Shown here: piece by piece, positions 36,773-46,516 of the stretch | Position numbering within the stretch: position 1 is the stretch's first letter | How the letters are laid out: each line of letters starts with the position of its first letter | Assembly: GCF_051851475.1 (NCBI RefSeq) | Contig: NZ_JBPUSJ010000010.1 | Coordinates: forward strand, 1 to 64,000 | Direction of reading: 5' to 3' | Length of the DNA: 64,000 bases | DNA from: Carboxylicivirga taeanensis | GTDB lineage: Bacteria > Bacteroidota > Bacteroidia > Bacteroidales > Marinilabiliaceae | Translations under genes and position numbers: made by a program | The notes under the pieces: generated by a model | Databases searched by the model: none | The model's input: only the letters and a program-made list of their open reading frames with translations | What the model was told of the DNA's origin: nothing

Positions 36773-37726
36773 ATGTACGAACAATCTACAAATAATGCTT
36801 CCAGCTTTGTGTCGCAAGTCGACTCGGCCTTTGTATTTATATTTAGCATCTCCTTGCTATTTCTTGTTGGCATAACCGCGTTTATGATTTATTATATCAT
36901 CAGGTATCGAAAAAGCAAAAATGCGGAAGCCACGCACATTGAGGGTAGCAATAAACTGGAAATCATCTGGACCATTATCCCTACAATATTGGTTGTATCC
37001 ATGTTTTATTACGGATGGTCGGGCTGGAAATTTCAAAGAGATATACCCGAAGATGCCATTCCCATTAAAACAATTGCCCGCATGTGGAGTTTTACCTTTC
37101 AGTACGAAAATGGCCTCATTACCGATACACTTTTTGTACCCAAAGATCAGGCGGTTAACCTCGACCTTGTGGCCTTAGATGTCCTTCACAGTTTGTACAT
37201 CCCGGCATTTAGAGTAAAACAAGATATGGTACCGGGAAAACAAACGAATATTTGGTTCGAATCAGGCCGCGAAGGGGAATATGAAATTTTTTGTGCAGAA
37301 TACTGCGGACTTCGCCACTCCTACATGAAGTCGGTGGTTAAGGTCATCCCTTCGAGTGAATTTGAGGCTTTAACACGTATTGATTCAACGGCCCTCGTTA
37401 ATAATAATGCGATTGTTGACACCCGACAAACTGGTAGTAGCATCACCAGAAAATATGGTTGTAATGCCTGCCATACAGCTGATGGTACAAAACTGGTTGG
37501 TCCATCCTACAAAAATATCATGGGCCGCACACGAACGGTGCTAATCGATGGCGAAGAGCATGAGGTTAAGGCAGATGAAGACTACATCAGACGTTCCATT
37601 TATGAGCCCAATGTTGAAGTTGTCAAAGGCTACGAGAAAGGATTAATGCTTTCCTATAAAGATCAGGTAAGCGAGGAGGAGTTTCAGCAGTTATTAGACT
37701 ATTTTAAATACTTATCGGGCCAATGA
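36773..37726 (+). CDS. ctaC: Cytochrome c oxidase subunit II with fused cytochrome c (caa3)
   Basis: A 317-residue protein with two N-terminal membrane helices (about 19-42 and 64-81) and a periplasmic CuA domain. CuA ligands are His139, Cys174, Glu176 (backbone), Cys178, His182 and Met185 ('CAEYCGLRHSYM'). A cytochrome c domain is fused at the C-terminus: heme site Cys230-x2-Cys233-His234 and probable axial Met292. No separate signal peptide is evident. Electrons enter through this heme. Subunit II is last in the gene order, unlike the common II-I-III order. It overlaps the next gene by 4 bp. Confidence 0.94.
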   Translation: MYEQSTNNASSFVSQVDSAFVFIFSISLLFLVGITAFMIYYIIRYRKSKNAEATHIEGSNKLEIIWTIIPTILVVSMFYYGWSGWKFQRDIPEDAIPIKTIARMWSFTFQYENGLITDTLFVPKDQAVNLDLVALDVLHSLYIPAFRVKQDMVPGKQTNIWFESGREGEYEIFCAEYCGLRHSYMKSVVKVIPSSEFEALTRIDSTALVNNNAIVDTRQTGSSITRKYGCNACHTADGTKLVGPSYKNIMGRTRTVLIDGEEHEVKADEDYIRRSIYEPNVEVVKGYEKGLMLSYKDQVSEEEFQQLLDYFKYLSGQ

Positions 37727-38586
37727 TTCAGCACTTAAAAAATATCGTCACCCTCGGGAAGTTCACAATTTCTTTACCTGTGGCAGTAACCGCCTACACC
37801 GGATACACGCTTTTTTCAGGGGTGGTAAGTAACGTAGGCTTGCTGGCTGCATTAGGCATCTTTTTTATGTCTGCGGGGGCATCGGGTATCAATCAATTGC
37901 AGGAAGTTGCGCGCGATCGCTTAATGTCGCGCACCAGTGGCCGCCCACTTCCCAAAGGACACTTTTCATACCAAACAGCAGTTGTAATTATTCTTTTATT
38001 TCTCGCCTTGGGTTCCTGGCTCTTATCCCTTTTTAATAGTCAGGCCATTTTCTGGGGATGGATGGGGCTTTTGTGGTACAACCTCATTTACACACCACTA
38101 AAAGCAAAAACAGCCTTTTCTGTATTTCCGGGGGCCCTGGTTGGCGCAATACCACCAGTAGCCGGTTGGGTGGCAGCAGGAGGCTCCATCATTGATGAAC
38201 GCATTCACTTTTTGGCGTTCTTCTTTTTTCTCGGACAAATGCCCCATTTCTGGCTCTTAGTTATAAAGTACAAGAATCAGTACAAAAAGGCCGGATTCCC
38301 TGTTATTACCGACTACCTGTCGAACAAGCAACTATTCAGAATAAATATGATCTGGTCCATTGCTACACTGGTGTCAGCACTTTTACTGTTGCCTTGTCAC
38401 ATCATCGCCTCGAAACTCATTGGCACTATTATTTCTGTATCTGTACTGCTTATGATTATTTGGGTCCTTGTAAGCACCTACCGCGTCCACCAATCAGCTG
38501 CTCAATCAATACTCAAAAAGCAGTTTATTCTATTCAACTCGTTCTACCTTTGGGTTATGCTGCTGCTACTTGTTGAGCAGATATAA
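37723..38586 (+). CDS. cyoE: Heme O synthase (protoheme farnesyltransferase), UbiA family
   Basis: A 287-residue membrane prenyltransferase that adds farnesyl to heme b for heme o/a synthesis. It has about nine helices. Motif 'NQLQEVARDRLMSRTSGRPLPKG' is the first Asp-rich motif, with Glu where the first Asp is usual (N-x3-E-x3-D). 'YTPLKAKTAFSVFPGALVGAIPPVAGW' is the second region. It is the last gene of the operon, overlapping ctaC by 4 bp, and ends before a terminator. Heme A synthase (ctaA) is not in the window. Confidence 0.85.
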   Translation: MIQHLKNIVTLGKFTISLPVAVTAYTGYTLFSGVVSNVGLLAALGIFFMSAGASGINQLQEVARDRLMSRTSGRPLPKGHFSYQTAVVIILLFLALGSWLLSLFNSQAIFWGWMGLLWYNLIYTPLKAKTAFSVFPGALVGAIPPVAGWVAAGGSIIDERIHFLAFFFFLGQMPHFWLLVIKYKNQYKKAGFPVITDYLSNKQLFRINMIWSIATLVSALLLLPCHIIASKLIGTIISVSVLLMIIWVLVSTYRVHQSAAQSILKKQFILFNSFYLWVMLLLLVEQI

Positions 38587-38605
38587 GGCAACACATATAC
38601 TAACA

Positions 38606-38643
38606 AGAAAGCCGGCACCCAATTCTACAGGTACCGGCTTTCT
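38606..38643. terminator. Bidirectional terminator after cyoE
   Basis: AGAAAGCCGG-C-ACC and GGT-A-CCGGCTTTCT pair over about 13 bp with a mismatch and a 10-nt loop, followed by GTTTCTTTC. It separates the convergent cyoE and yqeY genes. Confidence 0.8.
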
Positions 38644-38661
38644 GTTTCTTTCGAGTTGTGC

Positions 38662-39111
38662 TTATCCTAGTAACTGCTTTACTACAGCAGAAATATCTTT
38701 ACCATCAGCTTTTCCAGCTAACTCTTTTGATGCCACGCCCATCACTTTACCCATCTCCTTCATAGAAGTTGCACCGACATTTTCAATGATAGCCTTTACA
38801 AGTGGTACCAACTCTTCCTGGGATAGTTGTGCAGGCAGATAAGCAGAAATAGCCTCTACTTCTGCCAATTCACTTTCAGCCAGATCAGCGCGGTTTTGCG
38901 TTTGGTACAAATCGGCCGCATCTTTACGCTGCTTCACCATCTTCTGAATTATTTTTAGAACATCAGCATCCGCTAATTCTTCAGCAGCACCTTTGGCGGT
39001 TTTTGCCTCAATCACCTCTTTTTTAACACCTCTTAAAGCCTCTAAGCGCACACGATCCTTCGCCTTCATGGCTTCTTTAATATCGTTATTAATTTGTTGC
39101 TCTAAACTCAT
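38662..39111 (-). CDS. yqeY: GatB/YqeY domain protein
   Basis: A 149-residue helical protein of the YqeY family, which resembles the tRNA-binding tail of GatB. Features: 'NNDIKEAMKAKDRVRLEALRGVKKEV' and 'DVLKIIQKMVKQRKDAADLY', then the C-terminal 'GATSMKEMGKVMGVASKELAGKADGKDISAVVKQ'. I start at ATG 39111; the frame runs 15 codons further but without family similarity. It is the last gene of the division cluster, 41 bp after ftsZ. Function is unclear. Confidence 0.88.
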   Translation of the reverse strand: MSLEQQINNDIKEAMKAKDRVRLEALRGVKKEVIEAKTAKGAAEELADADVLKIIQKMVKQRKDAADLYQTQNRADLAESELAEVEAISAYLPAQLSQEELVPLVKAIIENVGATSMKEMGKVMGVASKELAGKADGKDISAVVKQLLG

Positions 39112-39152
39112 AATATATCTATTCAAATCAATTATTAGTTCTATTTCGAATA

Positions 39153-40643
39153 TCAATCCACATTATCGTGCAGATAAGGGTTATCCTTACTAATTTGTGG
39201 CCCATTGCGCGGATCGTCGGACAATGAGAAGCGACTGACTTTTCGCTCCTGGCTGATGCGCTTATTCATCTGATTTTCAATAGCCATTTTCCGACGCTTG
39301 TAGGCAGGTATGTTCTCAAGCTGCTCGATATACCGCTCATCCTCCATCTCCTCCTGACTCAACTGCGCCTTATAATAACTAGCTCCTGCAGTACTAAACC
39401 CTTCATCAATAAAGTTATCGTTCGCCGGATTATAGTGGTCAACTTCAGACTTTCGGCTTTGAGGGACAACGGGTTGATAGAAGGAATTTATGCGTTCCAC
39501 TTTCTTGCGCTCCTCCATTTCAAAATCAACTATTCGCCCCTTTTCTTCATCTCCCATCCGGAAATCCATCCCTTTCCTATCGTTTGTAACCGTTGTTACT
39601 TGCCCTTCTTCATCCAGCGAGAAGCGGGTTACCTTTTCTTCCATTTTCTTTACCCGGTGTTCAATGAGCTGCTCTGACACAAACCCGGTGGCAATAATTG
39701 TAACACACACTTGCTTGCCCAGTGACTCATCACTTCCCGTTCCCCAAATGATTGAAGCGTCATCACCAACCACTTCCTGCACATAGTCAGTGATTTCTCC
39801 CACTTCATCCATGGTAATTTCCTCCGTTCCCGAAGTAATGTTCAATAAAATATTGCGTGCTCCACGTATTTCGTTATTGTTTAACAGTGGCGACTCCAAA
39901 GAGGCCTGAATTGCATCAATAGCCCTGGTTTCGCCCTCTGCGTAAGCCGAACCCATAATCGCAACCCCACTATCTTTCATCACCGTCTCAACATCAGCAA
40001 AATCGACGTTGATATAGCCATGTACAGTAATTATTTCTGCTATCCCTTTGGCGGCGGTAGCCAATACATCATCGGCTTTTGAGAAAGCATTGGACAGCTT
40101 TAAATCCCCAAACATCTCCCGAAGTCGCTCGTTATTGATAATCAACAACGAATCAACATTCTTTTCCATTTCAGCTATGCCATCCAGGGCCTGACTAATT
40201 CTTAGTTTTCCTTCAAAACGAAAAGGGATAGTGACAATACCAACTGTCAGAATCCCCATCTCTTTGGCCGTTTTAGCGATAATGGGTGCAGCCCCTGTTC
40301 CGGTGCCCCCGCCCATTCCGGCAGTAACAAACACCATCTTGGTGTTTTGCTTTAACACCTCCACCACATCCTCCAGGTTTTCAATAGCCGACTCTCGTCC
40401 TCTATCGGGACGGTTACCAGCCCCACGCCCTTCGGTTAACGACTCGCCAAGTTGTATTTTTACAGGTACAGGACTACTTTCCAAAGCTTGTGCATCGGTA
40501 TTACACACTACAAAGTTTACGTCCTTAATACCAAGGCCATACATATAATTGACGGCATTACTTCCACCACCTCCGACACCAATCACTTTAATAATGGAAG
40601 ATTCGGATTGTGGGATCTCAAAACTCATCAACTCTTCACTCAT
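39153..40643 (-). CDS. ftsZ: Cell division protein FtsZ
   Basis: A 496-residue tubulin homologue that forms the division ring. The GTP-binding loop GGGTGTG is at 111-117 and 'NVDFADVETVM' is the T7 catalytic loop. The C-terminal ~180 residues are a long acidic linker with a conserved peptide 'IPAYKRRKMAIENQ' and an end 'SKDNPYLHDNVD'; this is the usual shape in Bacteroidota. It follows ftsA by 19 bp. Confidence 0.97.
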   Translation of the reverse strand: MSEELMSFEIPQSESSIIKVIGVGGGGSNAVNYMYGLGIKDVNFVVCNTDAQALESSPVPVKIQLGESLTEGRGAGNRPDRGRESAIENLEDVVEVLKQNTKMVFVTAGMGGGTGTGAAPIIAKTAKEMGILTVGIVTIPFRFEGKLRISQALDGIAEMEKNVDSLLIINNERLREMFGDLKLSNAFSKADDVLATAAKGIAEIITVHGYINVDFADVETVMKDSGVAIMGSAYAEGETRAIDAIQASLESPLLNNNEIRGARNILLNITSGTEEITMDEVGEITDYVQEVVGDDASIIWGTGSDESLGKQVCVTIIATGFVSEQLIEHRVKKMEEKVTRFSLDEEGQVTTVTNDRKGMDFRMGDEEKGRIVDFEMEERKKVERINSFYQPVVPQSRKSEVDHYNPANDNFIDEGFSTAGASYYKAQLSQEEMEDERYIEQLENIPAYKRRKMAIENQMNKRISQERKVSRFSLSDDPRNGPQISKDNPYLHDNVD

Positions 40644-40662
40644 TTCCGTCCTGTTTTACCTT

Positions 40663-42000
40663 CTACATTTCAACATCCTTCTCATCGAAGATGTTAACTA
40701 ATCCATTTTTAATGCCACTAAACAGGTTGCCTGTTTTGTAGCTTGATTTTTCCTTTTTAGGCTTTTCGCGCTTACCAGACCCTTTGCGCTGCTCGTCCCA
40801 GTTAGGTTCCACATCGCCAAAAAGCTCGGGTTCAACCAGGGCTCTTTTAGGACGCTCCATAGCACTTAATACCAAGCCTATACTCGTAGCGAAGTTAGGT
40901 TGCTTGGCCTCAGCCGGCAATTCGCCCTCCAGACATTGGTTGGGTAATCCGATACGCACATCCAGGCCTGTTCGGAATTTGATTAACTGAGGCAGGTTTT
41001 TCAGTAAAGCACCACCTCCTGTTAGTACGATTCCTGAACCTACCTTATCGTAACAGCCTGAATTTTCTATTTGAAACATGACGTAATCGATAATTTCTTC
41101 CATTCTGGCCTGAATAATATAAGCCAGACTTCTAAAAGAAATCTCTTTGGGCTCCCATCCTGACATACCCGGAATGGTTACCACCATATCTTCACGAGCG
41201 ATATCCCCCATGGCAGATCCAAACTGCACTTTAAGTGCTTCGGCCTGCTTGTAAAGTACGGAACATCCCTCTTTTATATCAGATGTAATCACATTGCCAC
41301 CGAACGGAATAACAGCAGTATGCCGGATAATTCCATCATAGAACACAGCCACATCAGTTGTTCCGCCACCTATGTCAACCAATACAACACCTGCTTCCTT
41401 TTCTTCTTCAGTAAGTACACTTTTGGACGAAGCCAGGGGCTCCAGAATCAAGTCGTTCAATTGCAGTGCCACTCGTCGCATGCACTTTTCGATGTTTTTA
41501 ACTGAGGCAATGCGCCCCAGGACAATATGAAAATTCCCTTCGAGTCGCCGTCCTGACATACCCACCGGATTTTTCACCCCCATCTCATTATCCACAATGT
41601 AATCCTGCGGAATAACGTGCATAATTTTTTCACCAGCCTCAACCGGGATTTTATAATTATCATCAAACAGGTGATCCACATCTTCCTGTGTGATTTCCAA
41701 ACCACTCTCGATGAAGCGGTAGCCGCGGTTACGCAGGCTTTTGATATGCTGACCGGCAATACCGACGTATACATCCGTCAGTTGGATATCAAGTTTTTCT
41801 TCAACCCTTGCTATAGCCTTTTTTATTGAAGCTACGGTTTCGTCTATATTCAGAACAACGCCTCTCTTCACGCCGGTTGATGGCACTTGTTCCATTCCGA
41901 GCAACTGAAGTTTACCATTGTCCAATTTACGACCTACAATGGCCACAATTTTTGTGGTTCCAATATCAATAGCGGCAATTATATTGGGTTCGTTGTTCAT
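40663..42000 (-). CDS. ftsA: Cell division protein FtsA
   Basis: A 445-residue actin-like protein that tethers FtsZ to the membrane. It has 'AAIDIGTTKIVAIVG' (phosphate 1), 'GVVLVDIGGGTTDVAVF' (phosphate 2) and 'GSGIVLTGGGALL' (adenosine). A C-terminal extension with basic residues ends 'FSGIKNGLVNIFDEKDVEM'. I start at ATG 42000, preceded by AAGGA; a TTG seven codons upstream would overlap ftsQ. 5 bp separate it from ftsQ. Confidence 0.95.
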   Translation of the reverse strand: MNNEPNIIAAIDIGTTKIVAIVGRKLDNGKLQLLGMEQVPSTGVKRGVVLNIDETVASIKKAIARVEEKLDIQLTDVYVGIAGQHIKSLRNRGYRFIESGLEITQEDVDHLFDDNYKIPVEAGEKIMHVIPQDYIVDNEMGVKNPVGMSGRRLEGNFHIVLGRIASVKNIEKCMRRVALQLNDLILEPLASSKSVLTEEEKEAGVVLVDIGGGTTDVAVFYDGIIRHTAVIPFGGNVITSDIKEGCSVLYKQAEALKVQFGSAMGDIAREDMVVTIPGMSGWEPKEISFRSLAYIIQARMEEIIDYVMFQIENSGCYDKVGSGIVLTGGGALLKNLPQLIKFRTGLDVRIGLPNQCLEGELPAEAKQPNFATSIGLVLSAMERPKRALVEPELFGDVEPNWDEQRKGSGKREKPKKEKSSYKTGNLFSGIKNGLVNIFDEKDVEM

Positions 42001-42005
42001 AACAC

Positions 42006-42734
42006 TTATCCTTTTGTACAAACGACTTGTCCTTTATATTTTAAACTTACTTTTTTATACAAATTCCATTCACGCGAATCCCACCCGTTTTTGTAGAGTG
42101 CCTTTAGATTTCGAAACTTCGTTTCTACATCATCCACTCTACCAAACTCTATCAAATGATCTCCAACTCGCGGCACCATGGTTACTTCCCCATTCTGCTC
42201 CACATACACCTGCTCAATTTGGGCTTTCCAAAACGGATCCGCATTAATGGTGCGTGCCAAATACAACAGATCGTCCTTGGACTCCAACCGCTTTATAAAC
42301 CCTCCTGCTACCAAAACGTGGGCAGTATGGCTTTTAAACAAGGGCATCTGTCTCCCATTTGAATCAAGATAATAAGTGTCATCCCCATCAAAAACTCTCA
42401 CCAGAGGCTTGCGCTGTGTCACATCAATGTGCAGGGCTCCTCCATAGGTGAGGTATACTTCGCAACTTTCAATTGCCGGATGCTTGCTGAAAAACAGCTC
42501 CATCTCATTGCAATTTACTTCGTTAATAGGTCGCCCTAACACACCGGTATACTTTTCCAGCACAATTTCCTTGATTTCGTCGGGCGAAATAAACTTATTA
42601 TCCACACTGTCGCAAATAGTGGGAAGGATTTCTCCACACACCACACTACTTTTATCGATAGCTACAAACGAGAGCGTCACAGGGAAGTAAATTCCTATGA
42701 CTATTGCAAACAATATATTTTTCCAAGCTTTCAT
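42006..42734 (-). CDS. ftsQ: Cell division protein FtsQ
   Basis: A 242-residue bitopic protein: membrane helix about 6-24, then POTRA-like and beta domains ('FISPDEIKEIVLEKYTG', 'CEVYLTYGGALHIDVTQRKPLVRV'). FtsQ links the divisome to wall synthesis. Its place after murC and before ftsA is the standard dcw position, and sequence identity is low as usual for the family. It is 94 bp after murC, the only sizeable gap in the cluster. Confidence 0.85.
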   Translation of the reverse strand: MKAWKNILFAIVIGIYFPVTLSFVAIDKSSVVCGEILPTICDSVDNKFISPDEIKEIVLEKYTGVLGRPINEVNCNEMELFFSKHPAIESCEVYLTYGGALHIDVTQRKPLVRVFDGDDTYYLDSNGRQMPLFKSHTAHVLVAGGFIKRLESKDDLLYLARTINADPFWKAQIEQVYVEQNGEVTMVPRVGDHLIEFGRVDDVETKFRNLKALYKNGWDSREWNLYKKVSLKYKGQVVCTKG

Positions 42735-42828
42735 TTGTAACCTAGGCTTTTGACCTGTTTAAATATAACTTTTTCAGACTAGTATCAGTCGAGTATTGAT
42801 TAATATTTATTAACAATTTGCTAAACGT

Positions 42829-44217
42829 TTAATAATTGCTGATAAACTCTCTTAATTTTTCTTCTAAAAGCGGCACCTCCTTATCTATATCACCAGCTCC
42901 AAGGGTCAGAATCACTTCACATTTCCCCTTAATGAGTGTCTCAAACAGCTCATCTCGCTTTACCACTTGCACCTCTGCCTGCTTAATATACTTTTTTATC
43001 AACTCAGCATCTACCCCTTCAATTGGCACCTCACGTGCCGGATAAATATCCATTAACAGTACCCGTTCACAGGCATCTAAAGCTTCAGCAAACCCGGTGG
43101 CGAAATCGCGCGTTCGGGTGTACAAATGCGGCTGAAAAATAGTCGTTATTTTTTTATCCGGATACATCGCTTTTACAGATTTTAGAGTCGCTCTAATTTC
43201 TTCCGGATGGTGTGCATAATCATCAATAAACACCAAATTATCAGACTTGATGCGGTACTGAAAGCGACGACGAATACCTTCAAATGTGGGTAAGGCCGCT
43301 TTAATTTCATGGGCTTCTACACCACCAAGCAAAGCCAAGCCAATAGCACCGACTGCATTTTCAACATTCACCAGTCCCGGCACACCCATTTTAAAGCCTT
43401 TTATTGTCCCAAATGGCGACTTCATATCAAAATGATACAGACCATTGACGAGCCTAATATTAAACGCACTAAAATCGGCAGCCTCCTCAATTGAATAGGA
43501 GAACAGTTCAATCTCGTCATTAACATCTTCAATTGGTAATCCGGCCTTGTAAAGCAGCACGCCACCCGACTCTATCCTCTCAATAAATTCCAGAAAGGCC
43601 TCATTCACTTGTTCGGCATCCCCATAAATGTCCAAATGATCGGCATCCATGGCCGATATGAGAGCAAGATGAGGGTGCAGATGCAAAAATGAACGGTCAA
43701 ACTCATCGGCTTCAAGCACGACGTATCTGGACTGCTTATCATGCAGAAAATTAGTCTTGTAGTTATTCACAATCCCTCCTAAAAAGGCACTACACCCTAC
43801 TGACGATTGCTTATACAGGTGAGCAGTCATCGATGAGATAGTTGTTTTACCATGCGTACCAGCTACACATACCCCATTCATCCCTTTGGAGATAAGCCCA
43901 AGCACAGCCGCGCGTTTTCTCACATCGAAATTTTTAGCCCTGAAATAGGTCAACTCCTTATGTGTTTCGGGGATTGCCGGTGTATAAACCACCAGTGTCG
44001 ACTCCCTGTCGTGATAATTTAAGGCCACCTGCGTGATATCATCTTCATAATGAATATCAATACCTTCGTGCTCAAGTTCCCTGGTTAAAACAGTAGCTAC
44101 CCGGTCGTATCCGGCAACGTGCAAGCCTTCATACTTGAAAAAACGGGCCAAGGCACTCATGCCGATGCCGCCAACACCTACAAAATAAACACTCTTTATA
44201 TCTTTCAATTGCAACAT
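42829..44217 (-). CDS. murC: UDP-N-acetylmuramate-L-alanine ligase
   Basis: A 462-residue Mur ligase that adds L-alanine to UDP-MurNAc. Features: 'VGVGGIGMSALA' N-terminal UDP-binding loop, ATP loop GTHGKTT (120-126), 'DADHLDIYGD' and 'FIDDYAHHPEEI'. It lies 1 bp after murG. Confidence 0.96.
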   Translation of the reverse strand: MLQLKDIKSVYFVGVGGIGMSALARFFKYEGLHVAGYDRVATVLTRELEHEGIDIHYEDDITQVALNYHDRESTLVVYTPAIPETHKELTYFRAKNFDVRKRAAVLGLISKGMNGVCVAGTHGKTTISSMTAHLYKQSSVGCSAFLGGIVNNYKTNFLHDKQSRYVVLEADEFDRSFLHLHPHLALISAMDADHLDIYGDAEQVNEAFLEFIERIESGGVLLYKAGLPIEDVNDEIELFSYSIEEAADFSAFNIRLVNGLYHFDMKSPFGTIKGFKMGVPGLVNVENAVGAIGLALLGGVEAHEIKAALPTFEGIRRRFQYRIKSDNLVFIDDYAHHPEEIRATLKSVKAMYPDKKITTIFQPHLYTRTRDFATGFAEALDACERVLLMDIYPAREVPIEGVDAELIKKYIKQAEVQVVKRDELFETLIKGKCEVILTLGAGDIDKEVPLLEEKLREFISNY

Positions 44218-44218
44218 C

Positions 44219-45316
44219 TTACTTCTTTTGTGCCAATTTTATAACTTCATTCGCAATCGTTCTTGCCGCATCTGGCTTGGCAAATAACTTTATATTTTCA
44301 GAAAGATTCTGAAGCTTAGCTGACTCACCCAGTAAAGCTGAAGCCTCTCCAAGCAACTCATTTACTCTAGCGTCGGGCAACAACACAGCAGCATCCTTAT
44401 CGACCAGCGCTTTTGCATTCTTCGTTTGATGGTCTTCCGATACATTGGGTGAAGGAACAAAAATGGTGGGCTTACCCAAAATTGCCAATTCTGAAATTGA
44501 GCTTGCCCCGGCCCGCGAAACCACCAAATCAGCAGCTGCAAATGCCATGTCCATCCGTCCAATGAAATCAGTTACCAGCACTCGTTCGGCAACTGCTTGT
44601 GGCAACCGGTTCTTCATCTCGTCAAAATACAAGCGCCCCGTTTGCCATATCATCTGCACATCAGCAGGCAAATGGTCAATGGTTGCTATTATTCCGTTAT
44701 TGATTGATCGGGCCCCAAGACTGCCCCCAATAACAAGTATCACTTTTTTTTGCGGATCTAAATTCCAAAAGTTAATAGCTGTATCCCGGTCAATGGAATT
44801 AAGGAGATCATTACGAACCGGATTGCCGGTAATCAAAATTTTCTCCTTTGTAAAAAAACGTTCCATGCCCTGATAGGCCACACAAATACGTGCTGCTTTT
44901 TTTGCCAATAAGCGATTGGTCACCCCTGGAAAGGAATTTTGTTCCTGCAATAAGCTGGGAACACCAGTTTGAGAAGCCACCCGCAAAACGGGTCCACTGG
45001 CATAACCGCCTACGCCTACCGCCACATCGGGCTTAAACTGCCGAATAACTTTACGCGCCTTTAGCAGACTGTTAAGCAATTTAAATGGGAAGGCCAGGTT
45101 ACGTAAAGTGAGCTTTCGGTGAAAACCAGCTACTGGTAACCCAACAATCGCATACCCGGCCGCCGGCACCTTTTCCATCTCCATCTTACCCAATGCTCCT
45201 ACAAATAATATTTTGGCATCAGGCTGCAATTCTTTTACTGAATTGGCAATAGCAATTGCAGGAAAAATATGCCCTCCGGTTCCCCCGCCACTAATTATCA
45301 CTTTTAATGTGCTCAT
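44219..45316 (-). CDS. murG: UDP-GlcNAc:lipid I N-acetylglucosaminyltransferase
   Basis: A 365-residue GT28 glycosyltransferase that converts lipid I to lipid II on the inner face of the membrane. It has the N-terminal loop 'ISGGGTGGHIFPA' (about 8-20), 'VGVGGYASGP' and the C-terminal nucleotide loop 'VVSRAGASSISELAILGKP'. It follows ftsW by 3 bp. Confidence 0.96.
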   Translation of the reverse strand: MSTLKVIISGGGTGGHIFPAIAIANSVKELQPDAKILFVGALGKMEMEKVPAAGYAIVGLPVAGFHRKLTLRNLAFPFKLLNSLLKARKVIRQFKPDVAVGVGGYASGPVLRVASQTGVPSLLQEQNSFPGVTNRLLAKKAARICVAYQGMERFFTKEKILITGNPVRNDLLNSIDRDTAINFWNLDPQKKVILVIGGSLGARSINNGIIATIDHLPADVQMIWQTGRLYFDEMKNRLPQAVAERVLVTDFIGRMDMAFAAADLVVSRAGASSISELAILGKPTIFVPSPNVSEDHQTKNAKALVDKDAAVLLPDARVNELLGEASALLGESAKLQNLSENIKLFAKPDAARTIANEVIKLAQKK

Positions 45317-45319
45317 AAT

Positions 45320-46507
45320 CTATTCTTTTTCGGGCTGTACAGCTAACTCTTTTTCTTCCAAATTATTTCGACTCACACTCAATATGGCTCCAAAGGCAAG
45401 GCAGGTAAACAAAGTAGATGTACCTCCCATACTAACCAGGGGCAGGGGCTGTCCTGTTACAGGCAAAACACCAACAGCAACACCCATATTAATAAAGGCC
45501 TGTACCACCAGTAATGTGGACAATCCAATAACCAGAAAAGCCGGAAATGTGCGACTGCTGGCCCTGACAATAACCCCTGCTCGAAACAGCAAGATTAAAT
45601 AGGCGAACATGATTAAAAACCCGCCGATGAGAATCCCCCATTCTTCGATGATAATTGCATACACAAAATCACTGTATGGGTGAGGCAGAAAGTATCGTTG
45701 CTGACTATTACCTGGTCCACGTCCCATAAATACACCACCAGTGGCAATGGCAATCTGTGATCGTTGCGACTGATAATCGGCACTTGAATCGAGCTCTTGT
45801 CCTCCCTTCTCTTCATCGCCAACGAATCTTTCGATTCGCCCTTTCCAGGTGCTCGCCCGGTGCAAAAAAGGAACATAATCAGACAGCCATAAAACCACCA
45901 TTACAAATAGCACAACTGCTGCAACAGTACTGAATAAGTACCTGAACGATACCCGACCAATCATCATCACCAACCAGCTGGTTAGTCCAATTAAAGCGGC
46001 TGTTGAAAAGTCATCTTTAAAAATAAGCCCGCATACGATGGCCACATGAAGCATGATAGGCTTGAAGGCTTCGTCAGCCGTTCGATCATTAGCCTGGTAT
46101 TGTGCCAGCACTTTAGCTATGTACATCATCAATGCAAGCTTTGCCAGCTCCGATGGCTGAAAGGATATCCCCACCACTGGTACTGTAAGCCAGCGACTTG
46201 CCTGATTTAAGCTAACCCCTGAAATAGCCGTAATGACCAGCAATACAATGGAGAAATATAAAAATACAGTGGCAAAGCGAGCAAACCACTTATAGTCGAT
46301 ATGGTGCACCATTACAATTATCCCAATACCTAATATTAAGAATTTAGCATGGCGAAACAGGTAGTAGACCGAATTCCCATCCTGATGTTTGAATGCCAGA
46401 TTGCCAGTAGCACTATAGACAACCAAACATGAAAAAACCGACAAGAGCAGGATGACATACCAGATTATCCGGTCACCTTTAATATATTTTTTCAACAACT
46501 CGTTCAT
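45320..46507 (-). CDS. ftsW: Lipid II polymerase / cell division protein FtsW
   Basis: A 395-residue SEDS membrane glycosyltransferase with about ten helices. Features include 'FQPSELAKLALMMYIAK' with the catalytic Asp further on ('FKDDFSTAALI'), and 'YSDFVYAIIIEEWGILIG'. It works with the penicillin-binding protein encoded upstream. I start at ATG 46507; a GTG two codons before is possible. 9 bp separate it from murD. Confidence 0.94.
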   Translation of the reverse strand: MNELLKKYIKGDRIIWYVILLLSVFSCLVVYSATGNLAFKHQDGNSVYYLFRHAKFLILGIGIIVMVHHIDYKWFARFATVFLYFSIVLLVITAISGVSLNQASRWLTVPVVGISFQPSELAKLALMMYIAKVLAQYQANDRTADEAFKPIMLHVAIVCGLIFKDDFSTAALIGLTSWLVMMIGRVSFRYLFSTVAAVVLFVMVVLWLSDYVPFLHRASTWKGRIERFVGDEEKGGQELDSSADYQSQRSQIAIATGGVFMGRGPGNSQQRYFLPHPYSDFVYAIIIEEWGILIGGFLIMFAYLILLFRAGVIVRASSRTFPAFLVIGLSTLLVVQAFINMGVAVGVLPVTGQPLPLVSMGGTSTLFTCLAFGAILSVSRNNLEEKELAVQPEKE

Positions 46508-46516
46508 GTTCACGTA

